23,819 nucleotides of DNA. Source: an uncultured Ruminiclostridium sp. (GTDB lineage: Bacteria > Bacillota > Clostridia > Oscillospirales > Ruminococcaceae). Position numbers and translations under genes: made by a program. The notes below the pieces were generated by a model that had not been told where the DNA came from, made no database searches, and saw only the letters and a list, made by a program, of their open reading frames with translations. Each line of letters starts with the position of its first letter. Position 1 is the first letter of the stretch. The DNA lies in NCBI GenBank assembly GCA_934462775.1, contig CAKSIR010000019.1, positions 1-23,819 of the forward strand. Direction: 5' to 3'. Shown piece by piece: positions 1 to 7,102 of this stretch.

Positions 1-3
1 AAG

Positions 4-120
4 CCGACTTCCGCAGAAGTCGGAATACCCCAATATAAAGCTATGTACTATTGCTTGCGCAATAGTACCAAGTTTTGCAGGGGTGTGGGGCACTTTTTTC
101 AAGAAAAAAAGCGCCCCACA
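4..120. repeat. Three consecutive strong hairpins
   Basis: Three inverted repeats follow one another. At 4-23 there is an 8-bp stem (CCGACTTC/GAAGTCGG) with a CGCA loop. At 45-68 there is a 10-bp stem (GTACTATTGC/GCAATAGTAC) with a TTGC loop. At 84-120, read on the minus strand, there is a 17-bp stem with a 3-nt loop, whose only non-Watson-Crick pairs are G-U. They lie downstream of the carboxylase operon and no gene is visible here. They may be stacked terminators or processing signals, or intergenic repeat units. Without the flanking sequence I cannot decide. Confidence 0.6.
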
Positions 121-146
121 AGTGAATAATTTTCACAACAAAATCC

Positions 147-177
147 TCGAAAAAGGTGCCGGTGGCACGTTTTTCGA
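147..177. repeat. Hairpin with T/A-rich lower stem
   Basis: TCGAAAAA at 147-154 pairs with TTTTTCGA at 170-177. A G-G mismatch follows, then GTGCC/GGCAC closes a GGT loop. It is the fourth hairpin in the tail downstream of the OadA-like gene. The pairing is read directly from the sequence; the function is unknown. Confidence 0.5.
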
Positions 178-185
178 CAAGCTGA

Positions 186-213
186 AATCCCCTTAGATTT
201 CTCTAAGGGGATT
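186..213 (-). terminator. Terminator hairpin of the carboxylase operon
   Basis: AATCCCCTTAGA (186-197) and TCTAAGGGGATT (202-213) form a perfect 12-bp stem with a 4-nt loop. It begins 12 bases after the stop codon of the OadA-like gene. The T-tract on the minus strand is short, so termination may rely on the hairpins further downstream as well. Confidence 0.7.
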
Positions 214-225
214 AGTTTTGTTCAA

Positions 226-1623
226 TTAAACCGGCATTACCTTGTTTGCCTTGTCAGCGTGAGCGGAATCAATTCCATTCTGCTTATCTCTGCGCTTCTC
301 AAAGAACTTAGGTGCAACCTTCGGGAACATTGCGTATGTTAATACGTCCTCTTCCTGTTCAATCCACTGTGCACATTCCTTGCGCATATTCTCAAGCTCA
401 GGCTCAAGCAGGTCGGCAGGACGGCAGGTGATAGGCTCTTCGCCCTTGAGAATCATTGCTCTCCATTCAGGGTCAATTTCGGTAGGAGTCTTACCGTAAG
501 CGCCCTTAACCATGTCCTTGAATTCCTTTGTAACTGTCTTGTAGCGTTCGCCTGTGATTACGTTGAATACAGCCTGTGTACCAACGATCTGTGATGTTGG
601 TGTAACAAGCGGTGGGTTACCTGAATCTGCTCTAACCTTCGGAACTTCCTGAAGTACGGCGTCAAGCTGATCTTCCTTGCCTGCCTGCTTAAGCTGTGAA
701 AGCAGGTTGGAAAGCATTCCGCCCGGTACCTGATAAATAAGAGCGTTCGGGTTTACGGCAAGCATCTTCTGGTCAAGTAAGCCGGAATCAATGTACTTCT
801 TGCGGAGCTTCATGAAGTATTCTCTTACTTCGTTCAGCTTTACAAGGTCAAGACCTGTATCGTATTCGGTACCTGCAAGAGCGGCTACCATTGACTCGGT
901 CGGAGCGTGTGATGTACCGTTTGCAAGGGGCGACATTGCTGTATCGATCATGTCGCAGCCGTTTTCAATGCCCTTTAACAGGCACATTGAAGCCAGACCC
1001 GATGTGTAGTGTGTGTGAAGCTGTACAGGAATGTTGACAGCTGCCTTGATTTCCTTAACAAGCTCGCCTGCTCTGTACGGGAGGAGAAGAGCAGCCATAT
1101 CCTTGATACAGATAGAGTCAGCGCCCTCAGCCTCGCACTGCTTAGCGTAGTTTACATAATATTCGTTTGTGAAGATGTCGCCTGTTGTGAAGGACATTGC
1201 AACCTGAGCGTGAGCGCCTTCTTTCTTAGCGGCAGCGATTGCTGTCTTAAGGTTTCTGATGTCGTTGAGGGCGTCGAAGATACGGATAATGTCGATACCG
1301 TTTGCAGCGGACTTCTGAACGAAGTAGCTTACTAAGTCGTCAGCATAGTGGCGATAGCCCAGCATATTCTGTCCTCTGAACAGCATCTGGAGCTTAGAGT
1401 TAGGCATTTCCTTACGAAGAATGCGGAGTCTTTCCCAAGGATCTTCGTCAAGGAAACGCAGACAAGCGTCAAATGTAGCGCCGCCCCAGCATTCCAGCGA
1501 GTAGAAACCGATTTTATCCATTGTGCTTAAAATCGGGCGCATTTCGTCCATTGTCATTCTTGTGGCAATAAGGGACTGGTGAGCGTCACGAAGTACGGTT
1601 TCGGTAATTTTTACTTTTCCCAT
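226..1623 (-). CDS. OadA/5S-type biotin-dependent carboxyltransferase subunit
   Basis: This 465-aa protein belongs to the pyruvate/oxaloacetate carboxyltransferase family (OadA, PycB, transcarboxylase 5S), which moves a carboxyl group between a 2-oxo acid and carboxybiotin. The active-site elements expected for the TIM barrel are present: the metal ligand Asp13 in LRDAHQS, the lysine that becomes carboxylated, Lys174 in CIKDMA, and metal-binding His203/His205 in HTHYTSG. The C-terminus has no biotin domain; that is a separate gene immediately upstream. The length fits 5S-type subunits without the biotin domain. The ATG at 1623 is preceded by GAAAGGA. It is the last gene of the three-gene operon. 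No OadB or OadG gene is seen, so a sodium-pumping decarboxylase is less likely than a soluble transcarboxylase or decarboxylase. The family is certain; the exact substrate pair is inferred. Confidence 0.93.
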   Translation of the reverse strand: MGKVKITETVLRDAHQSLIATRMTMDEMRPILSTMDKIGFYSLECWGGATFDACLRFLDEDPWERLRILRKEMPNSKLQMLFRGQNMLGYRHYADDLVSYFVQKSAANGIDIIRIFDALNDIRNLKTAIAAAKKEGAHAQVAMSFTTGDIFTNEYYVNYAKQCEAEGADSICIKDMAALLLPYRAGELVKEIKAAVNIPVQLHTHYTSGLASMCLLKGIENGCDMIDTAMSPLANGTSHAPTESMVAALAGTEYDTGLDLVKLNEVREYFMKLRKKYIDSGLLDQKMLAVNPNALIYQVPGGMLSNLLSQLKQAGKEDQLDAVLQEVPKVRADSGNPPLVTPTSQIVGTQAVFNVITGERYKTVTKEFKDMVKGAYGKTPTEIDPEWRAMILKGEEPITCRPADLLEPELENMRKECAQWIEQEEDVLTYAMFPKVAPKFFEKRRDKQNGIDSAHADKANKVMPV

Positions 1624-1662
1624 ATTTAAAAGTTCCTTTCCGTTATATCGTTATGTGACGCA

Positions 1663-2025
1663 TTATGCGTTTACTGTTGCGATAACTGTGCCTGTATTTA
1701 CGGATTCGCCCTTTGTTACGTTAATAGAAGCAATAACGCCGTCGCCGGACGCAACAATATCGTTTTCCATCTTCATAGCCTCGAGAACAGCGATAACTGT
1801 GCCATTTGTTACCTTATCGCCAACGTTAGCCTTGATAGCTACGATTGTACCGGGCATCGGGGATTCAACCTTTACGTTGCCCTGAGCGCCTGCAGGAGCA
1901 GCAGCCTTTTTTGGAGCAGCAGCCTTTGGAGCGGCAGGAGCGGCAGCAGGAGCGGAAGCGCCGTCAGCCTCTTCAACTGTTACATCGTATGAATTACCGT
2001 TTACTGTAATGTTATATCTTTTCAT
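1663..2025 (-). CDS. Biotin carboxyl carrier protein (1.3S-like)
   Basis: This 120-aa protein carries the biotin that shuttles the carboxyl group between the two carboxyltransferases encoded on either side. A short N-terminal segment (1-20) is followed by an Ala/Pro/Lys-rich flexible linker (about 21-50) and a biotinyl domain (51-120). The biotinylation motif is EAMKMEND, with Lys85 as the acceptor. The length and layout closely resemble the 1.3S subunit of Propionibacterium transcarboxylase (about 123 aa) and the carriers of methylmalonyl-CoA decarboxylases. The ATG at 2025 has AAAGGA about 11 bases upstream. The gene sits 30 bp after the carboxyltransferase stop and 39 bp before the OadA-like start, consistent with one transcript. 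A biotin ligase would be needed from elsewhere in the genome. Confidence 0.95.
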   Translation of the reverse strand: MKRYNITVNGNSYDVTVEEADGASAPAAAPAAPKAAAPKKAAAPAGAQGNVKVESPMPGTIVAIKANVGDKVTNGTVIAVLEAMKMENDIVASGDGVIASINVTKGESVNTGTVIATVNA

Positions 2026-2055
2026 CTTTCAAAAATCCTTTCGGTAGAATTAAAA

Positions 2056-3426
2056 TCAATATACAAAGTTGATATGCTTTCTTGCAGGAGCAGCAACTCT
2101 CTTGCTTGAAAGTAAATCCATAGCGGAGGTAATGGCAGCCTTTGCTTCGTCTGCTGTGATTACTCTGTCAACATAGCCGTAAGCGGCAGCGTTGAAAGGA
2201 GAAGCGTCGTTAGCCTCGTATTCCGCTGCAAGCTCAGCAAGCTTTTCCTTGCTGTCGATTTCGTCGCTGTGGAGCATGATAGCGGCAGCTGTCGGAGCGC
2301 AAGGAGCAATAACTGCGTCCTCAAAAGCAAGCGTAAAGTCAGAAGCGGAAGCAAGTGCAACATAAGCGCCTGCGTAAGCCTTGCCTGTAATGAGCGTAAT
2401 CTTGGCTGTCGTAGCGGAAGCGTAAACCTGTGTCAGCTTAGCCGCATCTCTGATTGAGCCTGCAAGCTCAGCTGCTGCGCTCGGTACAAATCCCTCTGTG
2501 TCAGCGATTGTAACAACAGGAATCGAGAAAGCGTCGCAGGTGCTTACGAAACGTGCAATCTTAGCGCTGTCAGCGGAGGTAAGCCTGCCGTTTGCAGCAA
2601 CAAAGCCTACTGTGCGCCAGTTAATGCTGCCGAGGGCAACGTAAGCAGACGTGCCGAAATCCTTATAAAGCTCGATAACGCTGTCTGCGTCTGCAAGAGC
2701 CTTAGCCATGTCGCCGCCCTTTAAGTCAGCGGTAACGTCAGCGGAATTTTCTTCGTAATAGTCGTTGCCTGCAAGCTCGAGGTTGTTCTGCGGAAGAATT
2801 GCAAGAAGCTTCTTAGCTGCTGCAACTGCCTCTGCGCCGTCTTTAACAACGATTGCGGCAACGCCTGATTTGGCGGCGTTTTCAGCTGTTCCTGCGTTTT
2901 CTGCCTTATCCTCGGCAACGGAAGGAGCAGTCATGAAAAGCTCGGACTTTTCAGTCATGATAACATAGTCAGCCATGCAGGCAAGCATAGCTGTTGTGCC
3001 TGCGCAAACGCCTGCAACGATTGCCACCTGAGGTACAACGCCCGAAAGCTTTGCGCTTGCGTCAGCGATTTCGCCGTAAGCTGCAAGCAGCTCGATACCC
3101 TCGCTTACGTCTGCGCCGTTTGAATCGTAGATTGCGGCAACAGGCGAGCCGTTCTTGAGAGCAAGCTCGTAAACCTTTTTGATTTTTGCTGCCGACGCCT
3201 TGCATACAGCACCGCTCTTAACGCTCATATCCTGCGCAAAAGCGTAAACCGTTGTGCCGTCAACCTGACCGTAACCGGTGATTACGCCAACAGTTTCTCC
3301 CTTTGATGAAACGAACTTGTCCAGTTCAACGAAGCTGTCTTCGTCAAACAGGGAAATAAGTCTGTTTCTTGCTTCACTGTCAGAAATCTTCTGTTCCATT
3401 TCAGCAATTGTCTTTTTCTCTGCCAC
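2056..3426 (-). CDS. Divergent acyl-CoA carboxyltransferase (12S/MmdA-like)
   Basis: This 456-aa protein of the PF01039 carboxyltransferase family has two crotonase-like halves, about 20-220 and 240-440. The family transfers CO2 between acyl-CoA and carboxybiotin. Recognisable blocks are IYDSNGADVSEG, VAGVCAGTTAML, CDAFSIPVVTIADTEGF and ITGKAYAGAYVAL. It is shorter than typical MmdA/12S proteins (about 510-525 aa). It also departs from the usual glycine pairs: GG becomes GT in the first half (CAGT), GG becomes AG in the second half (YAGAY), and SGG becomes SNG. The chemistry may therefore differ, or activity may be reduced. It starts with GTG at 3426; GGAGG at 3436-3440 supports that start. 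First gene of the operon, behind a sigma-A promoter and a Rex-like operator. Family secure, substrate unknown. Confidence 0.88.
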   Translation of the reverse strand: MAEKKTIAEMEQKISDSEARNRLISLFDEDSFVELDKFVSSKGETVGVITGYGQVDGTTVYAFAQDMSVKSGAVCKASAAKIKKVYELALKNGSPVAAIYDSNGADVSEGIELLAAYGEIADASAKLSGVVPQVAIVAGVCAGTTAMLACMADYVIMTEKSELFMTAPSVAEDKAENAGTAENAAKSGVAAIVVKDGAEAVAAAKKLLAILPQNNLELAGNDYYEENSADVTADLKGGDMAKALADADSVIELYKDFGTSAYVALGSINWRTVGFVAANGRLTSADSAKIARFVSTCDAFSIPVVTIADTEGFVPSAAAELAGSIRDAAKLTQVYASATTAKITLITGKAYAGAYVALASASDFTLAFEDAVIAPCAPTAAAIMLHSDEIDSKEKLAELAAEYEANDASPFNAAAYGYVDRVITADEAKAAITSAMDLLSSKRVAAPARKHINFVY

Positions 3427-3469
3427 TTGGAAAATCCTCCAATCAAATTATACTTATTAGGTTAAGAGC

Positions 3470-3487
3470 TTGTTATTTTATTAACAA
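3470..3487. promoter_or_regulatory. Rex-type operator in the carboxylase leader
   Basis: The 18-mer TTGTTATTTTATTAACAA matches 13 of the 14 fixed positions of the clostridial Rex consensus TTGTTAA-N4-TTAACAA; the only departure is T instead of A at position 7. It lies just downstream of the predicted transcription start (about 3508), where a bound repressor would block elongation or initiation. Rex senses the NADH/NAD ratio and controls fermentation genes. The match is seen in the sequence; regulation is inferred. Confidence 0.65.
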
Positions 3488-3514
3488 AAAGCCCTTAATA
3501 TTTCTCCACTGTAA

Positions 3515-3543
3515 ATTATACTATAAAATTCAGAGAATTTCAA
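3515..3543 (-). promoter_or_regulatory. Sigma-A promoter of the carboxylase operon
   Basis: On the minus strand, TTGAAA (3543-3538) and a perfect TATAAT (3520-3515) are separated by exactly 17 bp. The expected start is near 3508, giving a leader of about 80 nt that contains the Rex-like site. The -35 lies only 7 bp beyond the stop of the 109-aa upstream gene, with no terminator between them, so some read-through from the sporulation cluster is possible. Confidence 0.8.
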
Positions 3544-3549
3544 GGGTTT

Positions 3550-3879
3550 TCAGCCTTTTCTGCAATTTTTTTTAGTTTTGAAGAAATACTCAATGTCAGG
3601 CACGGAATTATTGTTCATTTCTACAATACCCAGCGAATACAGTTTGTTCATAAAATCGTCGTCAAGTGAAAAAAAGCAAGAGGAAACGCCTTTTCCCGAC
3701 GCCCAGTTCATCGCTGTCCTGATAATCGGGTCAAAAAGCATTTCCTCTCCGTTGAGTTCGATAATATTTATACTGTCAGTATTGAGATTTGCATAAAGTG
3801 AACAAAGAATTTCATGTTTTTCTTTTGCTGTGAACAAAAGCTTTCCGTCTTTTTCGCCGTCAAATCCCAGTTCGATCAT
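3550..3879 (-). CDS. Unknown 109-aa protein coupled to the pseudouridine synthase
   Basis: I do not recognise this small soluble-looking protein. It has mixed alpha/beta character, with a segment FDPIIRTAMNWASGKGV in the middle and a LYSLGIVE segment near residue 82, ending in a basic tail. This layout faintly resembles the C-terminal half of small acetyltransferase-like folds, but that is a weak impression. Its ATG at 3879 overlaps the TGA of the upstream rluB-like gene (ATGA, 4-nt overlap), which strongly indicates translational coupling and supports it being real. It is the last gene of the spm-scp cluster. Confidence 0.75.
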   Translation of the reverse strand: MIELGFDGEKDGKLLFTAKEKHEILCSLYANLNTDSINIIELNGEEMLFDPIIRTAMNWASGKGVSSCFFSLDDDFMNKLYSLGIVEMNNNSVPDIEYFFKTKKNCRKG

Positions 3880-4634
3880 CTCTTTTTTCTGCCGTTCCTT
3901 TCTGTCTGCTTGCCTGCGGAGGCGCGGAGAATACGCATTTCCTCCTTGGTAAGGTCGGCATATTCGCCCGGCTTCAGCATTCCCAGCTTAACGCCGCCGA
4001 TATTTGTTCTGCGCAGTCTGCTTATTTCAAGGGAAACGGCGGCGCACATTTTACGAATCTGGCGGTTTTTGCCCTCCTTGATAATAAATTCAAGGACGGT
4101 GCGGTCGGCTCCCTCTACAAGCACGTTGATTGTGCAGGGCTGTGTAACAACGCCCTCCTCGATTTCAATGCCGCCTGCCATCTGCTCAAGCTGTTCCTCG
4201 GTAACGGCGGACGGAACTGTAACCCGGTAGGTTTTGCTCACATGGTGAGCGGGGTGCATAACATCGTTCGCGAACGCTCCATCGTTGGTGAGCAGCAGCA
4301 GTCCCTCGGAGTTTCTGTCAAGACGGCCGATAGGGTAAACGCGTTCGTTTACGTCTGTGAGCAGCTCGGTAACTATTTTTCTGCCGTGCTGGTCAGCCAT
4401 GGTGGTAACGTAGCCTCTCGGCTTGTAGAGCTTGATGTAGCGGAGCTGTGTTTCTTCGCTGCTGATTTTTTCGCCGCATACGGTAACAAGGTCGTTGCGC
4501 GGATCTGCTTTGTCGCCGATATTTGCCACATGGCCGTTTACCTTGACCTGACCGTTGGCGATGTACTCCTCCGCCTTTCTGCGCGAGCAGTAGCCTGCGT
4601 CGGCGATTATTTTCTGTAATCTGATTTTTTCCAT
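3876..4634 (-). CDS. rluB: RluB/RsuA-family rRNA pseudouridine synthase
   Basis: This 252-aa enzyme isomerises a specific uridine of ribosomal RNA to pseudouridine. Residues 1-60 form an S4 RNA-binding domain (IRLQKIIADAGYCSRRKAEE). The catalytic domain has the family signature GRLDRNSEGLLLL, with catalytic Asp106, followed by the KTYRV and EGKNRQIRKM motifs. The ATG at 4634 has GGAAGA a few bases upstream. It follows the carboxypeptidase gene by 33 bp and overlaps the next gene by 4 nt. In Bacillus the orthologue ypuN/rluB also lies next to dacB-spmA-spmB, so the neighbourhood is conserved. RluB rather than RsuA is inferred from this synteny. A basic, Lys/Arg-rich C-terminal tail ends the protein. 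Confidence 0.93.
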   Translation of the reverse strand: MEKIRLQKIIADAGYCSRRKAEEYIANGQVKVNGHVANIGDKADPRNDLVTVCGEKISSEETQLRYIKLYKPRGYVTTMADQHGRKIVTELLTDVNERVYPIGRLDRNSEGLLLLTNDGAFANDVMHPAHHVSKTYRVTVPSAVTEEQLEQMAGGIEIEEGVVTQPCTINVLVEGADRTVLEFIIKEGKNRQIRKMCAAVSLEISRLRRTNIGGVKLGMLKPGEYADLTKEEMRILRASAGKQTERNGRKKR

Positions 4635-4667
4635 TTTTATCTTCCTATGTGTTATACTGTATGTAAT

Positions 4668-5795
4668 TTAGAACAGCTTTTTAAAGAACTGTATAATTCC
4701 ATCAAAGAAACCGAGAGGTTCGGCTGTTTGTTTACAGCCTTCGGCAGTCACCAGCCAAACGCTTTTCAGCACCTTGCCGTCAAGGATTATATCTACCCTT
4801 CCCGCCTTTTCGCCTTGCTCAAATCCGCTGTAAATAAACGGCTCAAGGTTTATCCTTGTTTCAATCCGCGAAAATTCATCGTCAGTGGCTGCAATTTCAA
4901 CCTCGCATCGGGGAACTACCGTCATTTCTCTTTCGGTATCACCGATAACAGGTACGCACAGACCTGATAAATCCACGTCAATTGTGTGGTTTGAAACCAC
5001 GGAAAAGCCGTAATCAAGCATTTTTTTGTGGTCGCTCCAGTCGTTTGGCGCGTTGAGCGTTACCGCAATAAGCCTTACTCCGCTGCGTTCTGCGGCTGAA
5101 ACAAGGCAGCGCCTTGCGTTGTCGGTAAAGCCCGTTTTTACGCCGATGCAGCTGTCGTAATTCCACAAAAGCTTGTTATTGTTGGAAAGCCAGCGCTCGT
5201 AAGGCGGATTGCCGAAACAGCGTTTAGCGTTGGCAAGGCGGCATATTTCCGCGAAGTCCTCGTTTTGGAGCGCGGCTTTTGTAAGAATCGCCATGTCGTA
5301 GGCGGTGGAATAGTGATTGTCTGCGTCCAAGCCTGACGGGGTGACGAAGCTGCTTGAGGTCATGCCGAGAGCCTGAGCTTTTTTGTTCATCAGCTCCGCA
5401 AAAGCCGTGATAGAGCCTGCAATGTTCACTGCCGCAGCGTTTGCCGCGTCGTTTCCCGACGGAAGCAGCATTCCGTAGCACAAATCGCGGCGGGTAACAA
5501 TGTCCCCCTCGCGAAGTCCCATTGACGTTCCCTCGACCTTTATGGCATTGCTGTCAACTGTGAATTGCTCGTCAAGATTACCGCTTTCGAGGGTTATGAG
5601 CGCGGTAAGGATTTTGGTCGTGCTTGCAACGGCGCGCTGTTCGTTTTCGTTTTTGGCGTAAAGAACAGTGCCGGTATCCGCATTTATGAGAATTGCGCTT
5701 ACTGCGGAGGTATAGAAATCCGCCTCCGCATTAACCTTTTGCGCCAACAAAAACGCTGTGCAAAAGGCCAGTAAAACCGAAATCATTTTTTTCAT
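4668..5795 (-). CDS. D-alanyl-D-alanine carboxypeptidase (low-molecular-weight PBP, DacB/DacF type)
   Basis: This 375-aa S11-family serine peptidase trims the terminal D-Ala of peptidoglycan stem peptides outside the membrane. An N-terminal signal peptide (about 1-23, MKKMISVLLAFCTAFLLAQ) precedes the penicillin-binding domain. All three active-site motifs are intact: STTK at 58-61 with Ser58 as nucleophile, SGN at 113-115, and KTG at 220-222. A PBP5-like beta domain follows, and the C-terminus (DGIIQFFKKLF) looks like an amphipathic membrane anchor. The ATG at 5795 is preceded by GAGGTGG. Its place between ytfJ and rluB, near spmA/spmB, suggests the sporulation-specific role of DacB/DacF in setting cortex cross-linking. 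Which paralogue it is cannot be settled here. Confidence 0.94.
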   Translation of the reverse strand: MKKMISVLLAFCTAFLLAQKVNAEADFYTSAVSAILINADTGTVLYAKNENEQRAVASTTKILTALITLESGNLDEQFTVDSNAIKVEGTSMGLREGDIVTRRDLCYGMLLPSGNDAANAAAVNIAGSITAFAELMNKKAQALGMTSSSFVTPSGLDADNHYSTAYDMAILTKAALQNEDFAEICRLANAKRCFGNPPYERWLSNNNKLLWNYDSCIGVKTGFTDNARRCLVSAAERSGVRLIAVTLNAPNDWSDHKKMLDYGFSVVSNHTIDVDLSGLCVPVIGDTEREMTVVPRCEVEIAATDDEFSRIETRINLEPFIYSGFEQGEKAGRVDIILDGKVLKSVWLVTAEGCKQTAEPLGFFDGIIQFFKKLF

Positions 5796-5847
5796 ACAAC
5801 CACCTCGTCCGTAAATTCTATGCAGCGGCTGTACAAAATATTATTGC

Positions 5848-6261
5848 TTAGTCCAAATCCTCGGCAGCTTCGGCCGCAGCTTCAGCCTCGTCCTTGTCCT
5901 TTGAGAAAATGTCCTTTACCTTTGTGATAAGGTCGGGGATTCCGCCGATAAGACCGTCAACGACGCCGTTATCCTTTGCTCCCATTTCAAGTAGCTTTAC
6001 ATCGCCGTCCGTTTTAACAACGATGAACGCCTGCGGCTTGATTGTGATTCCTGCGCCTGAGCCGCCTGCGAAAACGTCCTTTGCAACCTTTGCGGGAATG
6101 TCCGAGCCGCCTGCTACAAAGCCGAACGTTACCTTTGAAACGGGGATTATGATAGTTCCGTCAGGCGATGAAATCGGGTCGCCGATAATTGTGTTTACGT
6201 CGACAAGCTCACGGATTTTCTCCATTGATGTACCCATGAGTCCTTCAAGATGCTGTGCCAT
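5848..6261 (-). CDS. ytfJ: GerW/YtfJ family sporulation protein
   Basis: This 137-aa protein belongs to the spore-associated YtfJ (GerW) family, which is needed for normal germination in Bacillus. The core is intact: VDVNTIIGDPISSPDGT, IPVSKVTFGFVAGG, a Gly-rich GGSGAGITIKP stretch, and VVKTDGDVKLL. The tail is acidic and rich in Ala and Glu. I place the start at the ATG at 6261 (MAQHLEGLMG), because AGGAGG sits at 6270-6275. The longer in-frame extension upstream lies inside the preceding gene and has no family character. It overlaps the DUF2953 stop by 17 nt, matching the ytfI-ytfJ pairing known from Bacillus. Confidence 0.93.
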   Translation of the reverse strand: MAQHLEGLMGTSMEKIRELVDVNTIIGDPISSPDGTIIIPVSKVTFGFVAGGSDIPAKVAKDVFAGGSGAGITIKPQAFIVVKTDGDVKLLEMGAKDNGVVDGLIGGIPDLITKVKDIFSKDKDEAEAAAEAAEDLD

Positions 6262-7087
6262 TTTTATTTCCTCCTGTTTTTGATTGGGGTGTGTTTGCTG
6301 TCTGGGATTTGGCTGAGTTTCGGATAAACCTGAACAAAAGCCAGATTGCACAGCCAAGGGCGGTGCTCAGTCTTAGCTTTGCCTTTGCATGAACAAAGTA
6401 GTCGGTTTTCTCCTTTTCAAAGTCAGCCTCTATGTTAAGTTCTTCAACTTTAAAGGTGATAACGCTTTTCAGCCATTCAAGTATAGGGCAGATGACCGCG
6501 TACAGCGTGCCGTAGGTAAGGGCTACCTTTGCGCTGTCCTCGCCGCCTGCCACTATATCGATATAAACGTCGTTCACTCTTATTTTGCGCAGCAGCCGTT
6601 TAATCGGCGGCGACGCACTGTCAATCATGCCTTTTATTGTTTCAAAATCAAAATTTGCTTTATGGTTATCCTCGGATTTGCTTTCGGATTTTTCCTCTGT
6701 GTTTTCCTTGGTTTTACTTTCGGATTCATTGTCAGGAGCATTTTCAGTCTGCTTGACGTCTGATTTGGGTTTATTATCAGACTTTACAGACTTTTTTGCA
6801 GCCTTGTCCGCCGATTTATGTTTTTTTCTGCTTTGCTTTTTTTTCAGCTTGTCCTGCTTCTTTTTTTGCTTTTCCAGCCGTTTCTTTTCCTTTGCGGCTT
6901 TTTTCTTTTCCTTTTCTTTACGCCGCCTTTTTCGTTTCTCGGTTTCGGGGAAAACAAGAATCCTGAACAGGAAATACTTTATTTCAACGCTGATGTTGTT
7001 TTCAATATCGATTACTACTGTTGCGGACAAAGCAAGCAGTATAGCGATAAACAGCAAAATGCCGCCAAAAATTAGCCAGCCTATCAT
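6245..7087 (-). CDS. DUF2953 (YtfI-like) membrane protein with a charged linker
   Basis: A 280-aa protein with an N-terminal membrane segment (about 3-25, IGWLIFGGILLFIAILLAL) and a start of a beta-rich domain (FRILVFP). A very long charged linker follows: residues about 50-95 are almost only Lys/Arg/Glu, and about 95-150 are rich in Ser, Glu, Asp and Asn. The C-terminal DUF2953-like part (about 150-265) includes VYIDIVAGGEDSAKVALTYG and ends in a hydrophobic stretch (GCAIWLLFRFI). The family is encoded beside ytfJ in spore formers and is probably involved in sporulation. The linker is much longer than expected and its first part is poly-basic. The ATG at 7087 has AAAGGAT upstream, 15 bp after scpB. 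Confidence 0.85.
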   Translation of the reverse strand: MIGWLIFGGILLFIAILLALSATVVIDIENNISVEIKYFLFRILVFPETEKRKRRRKEKEKKKAAKEKKRLEKQKKKQDKLKKKQSRKKHKSADKAAKKSVKSDNKPKSDVKQTENAPDNESESKTKENTEEKSESKSEDNHKANFDFETIKGMIDSASPPIKRLLRKIRVNDVYIDIVAGGEDSAKVALTYGTLYAVICPILEWLKSVITFKVEELNIEADFEKEKTDYFVHAKAKLRLSTALGCAIWLLFRFIRNSAKSQTANTPQSKTGGNKNGTAS

Positions 7088-7102
7088 GCTTTATCCTTTC
7101 GT

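Noticed and set aside
4..120. CRISPR array
   Set aside because: The hairpins differ in sequence and spacing; there is no repeated unit with spacers.
3461..3500. BirA (biotin repressor) operator before the biotin-dependent operon
   Set aside because: BirA sites need half-sites about 14-16 bp apart. Here the TTGTTA and TAACAA arms are only 6 bp apart, which fits Rex instead.
6262..6357. Longer N-terminus of ytfJ
   Set aside because: It lies inside the DUF2953 gene and has no family similarity. AGGAGG stands directly before the inner ATG at 6261.
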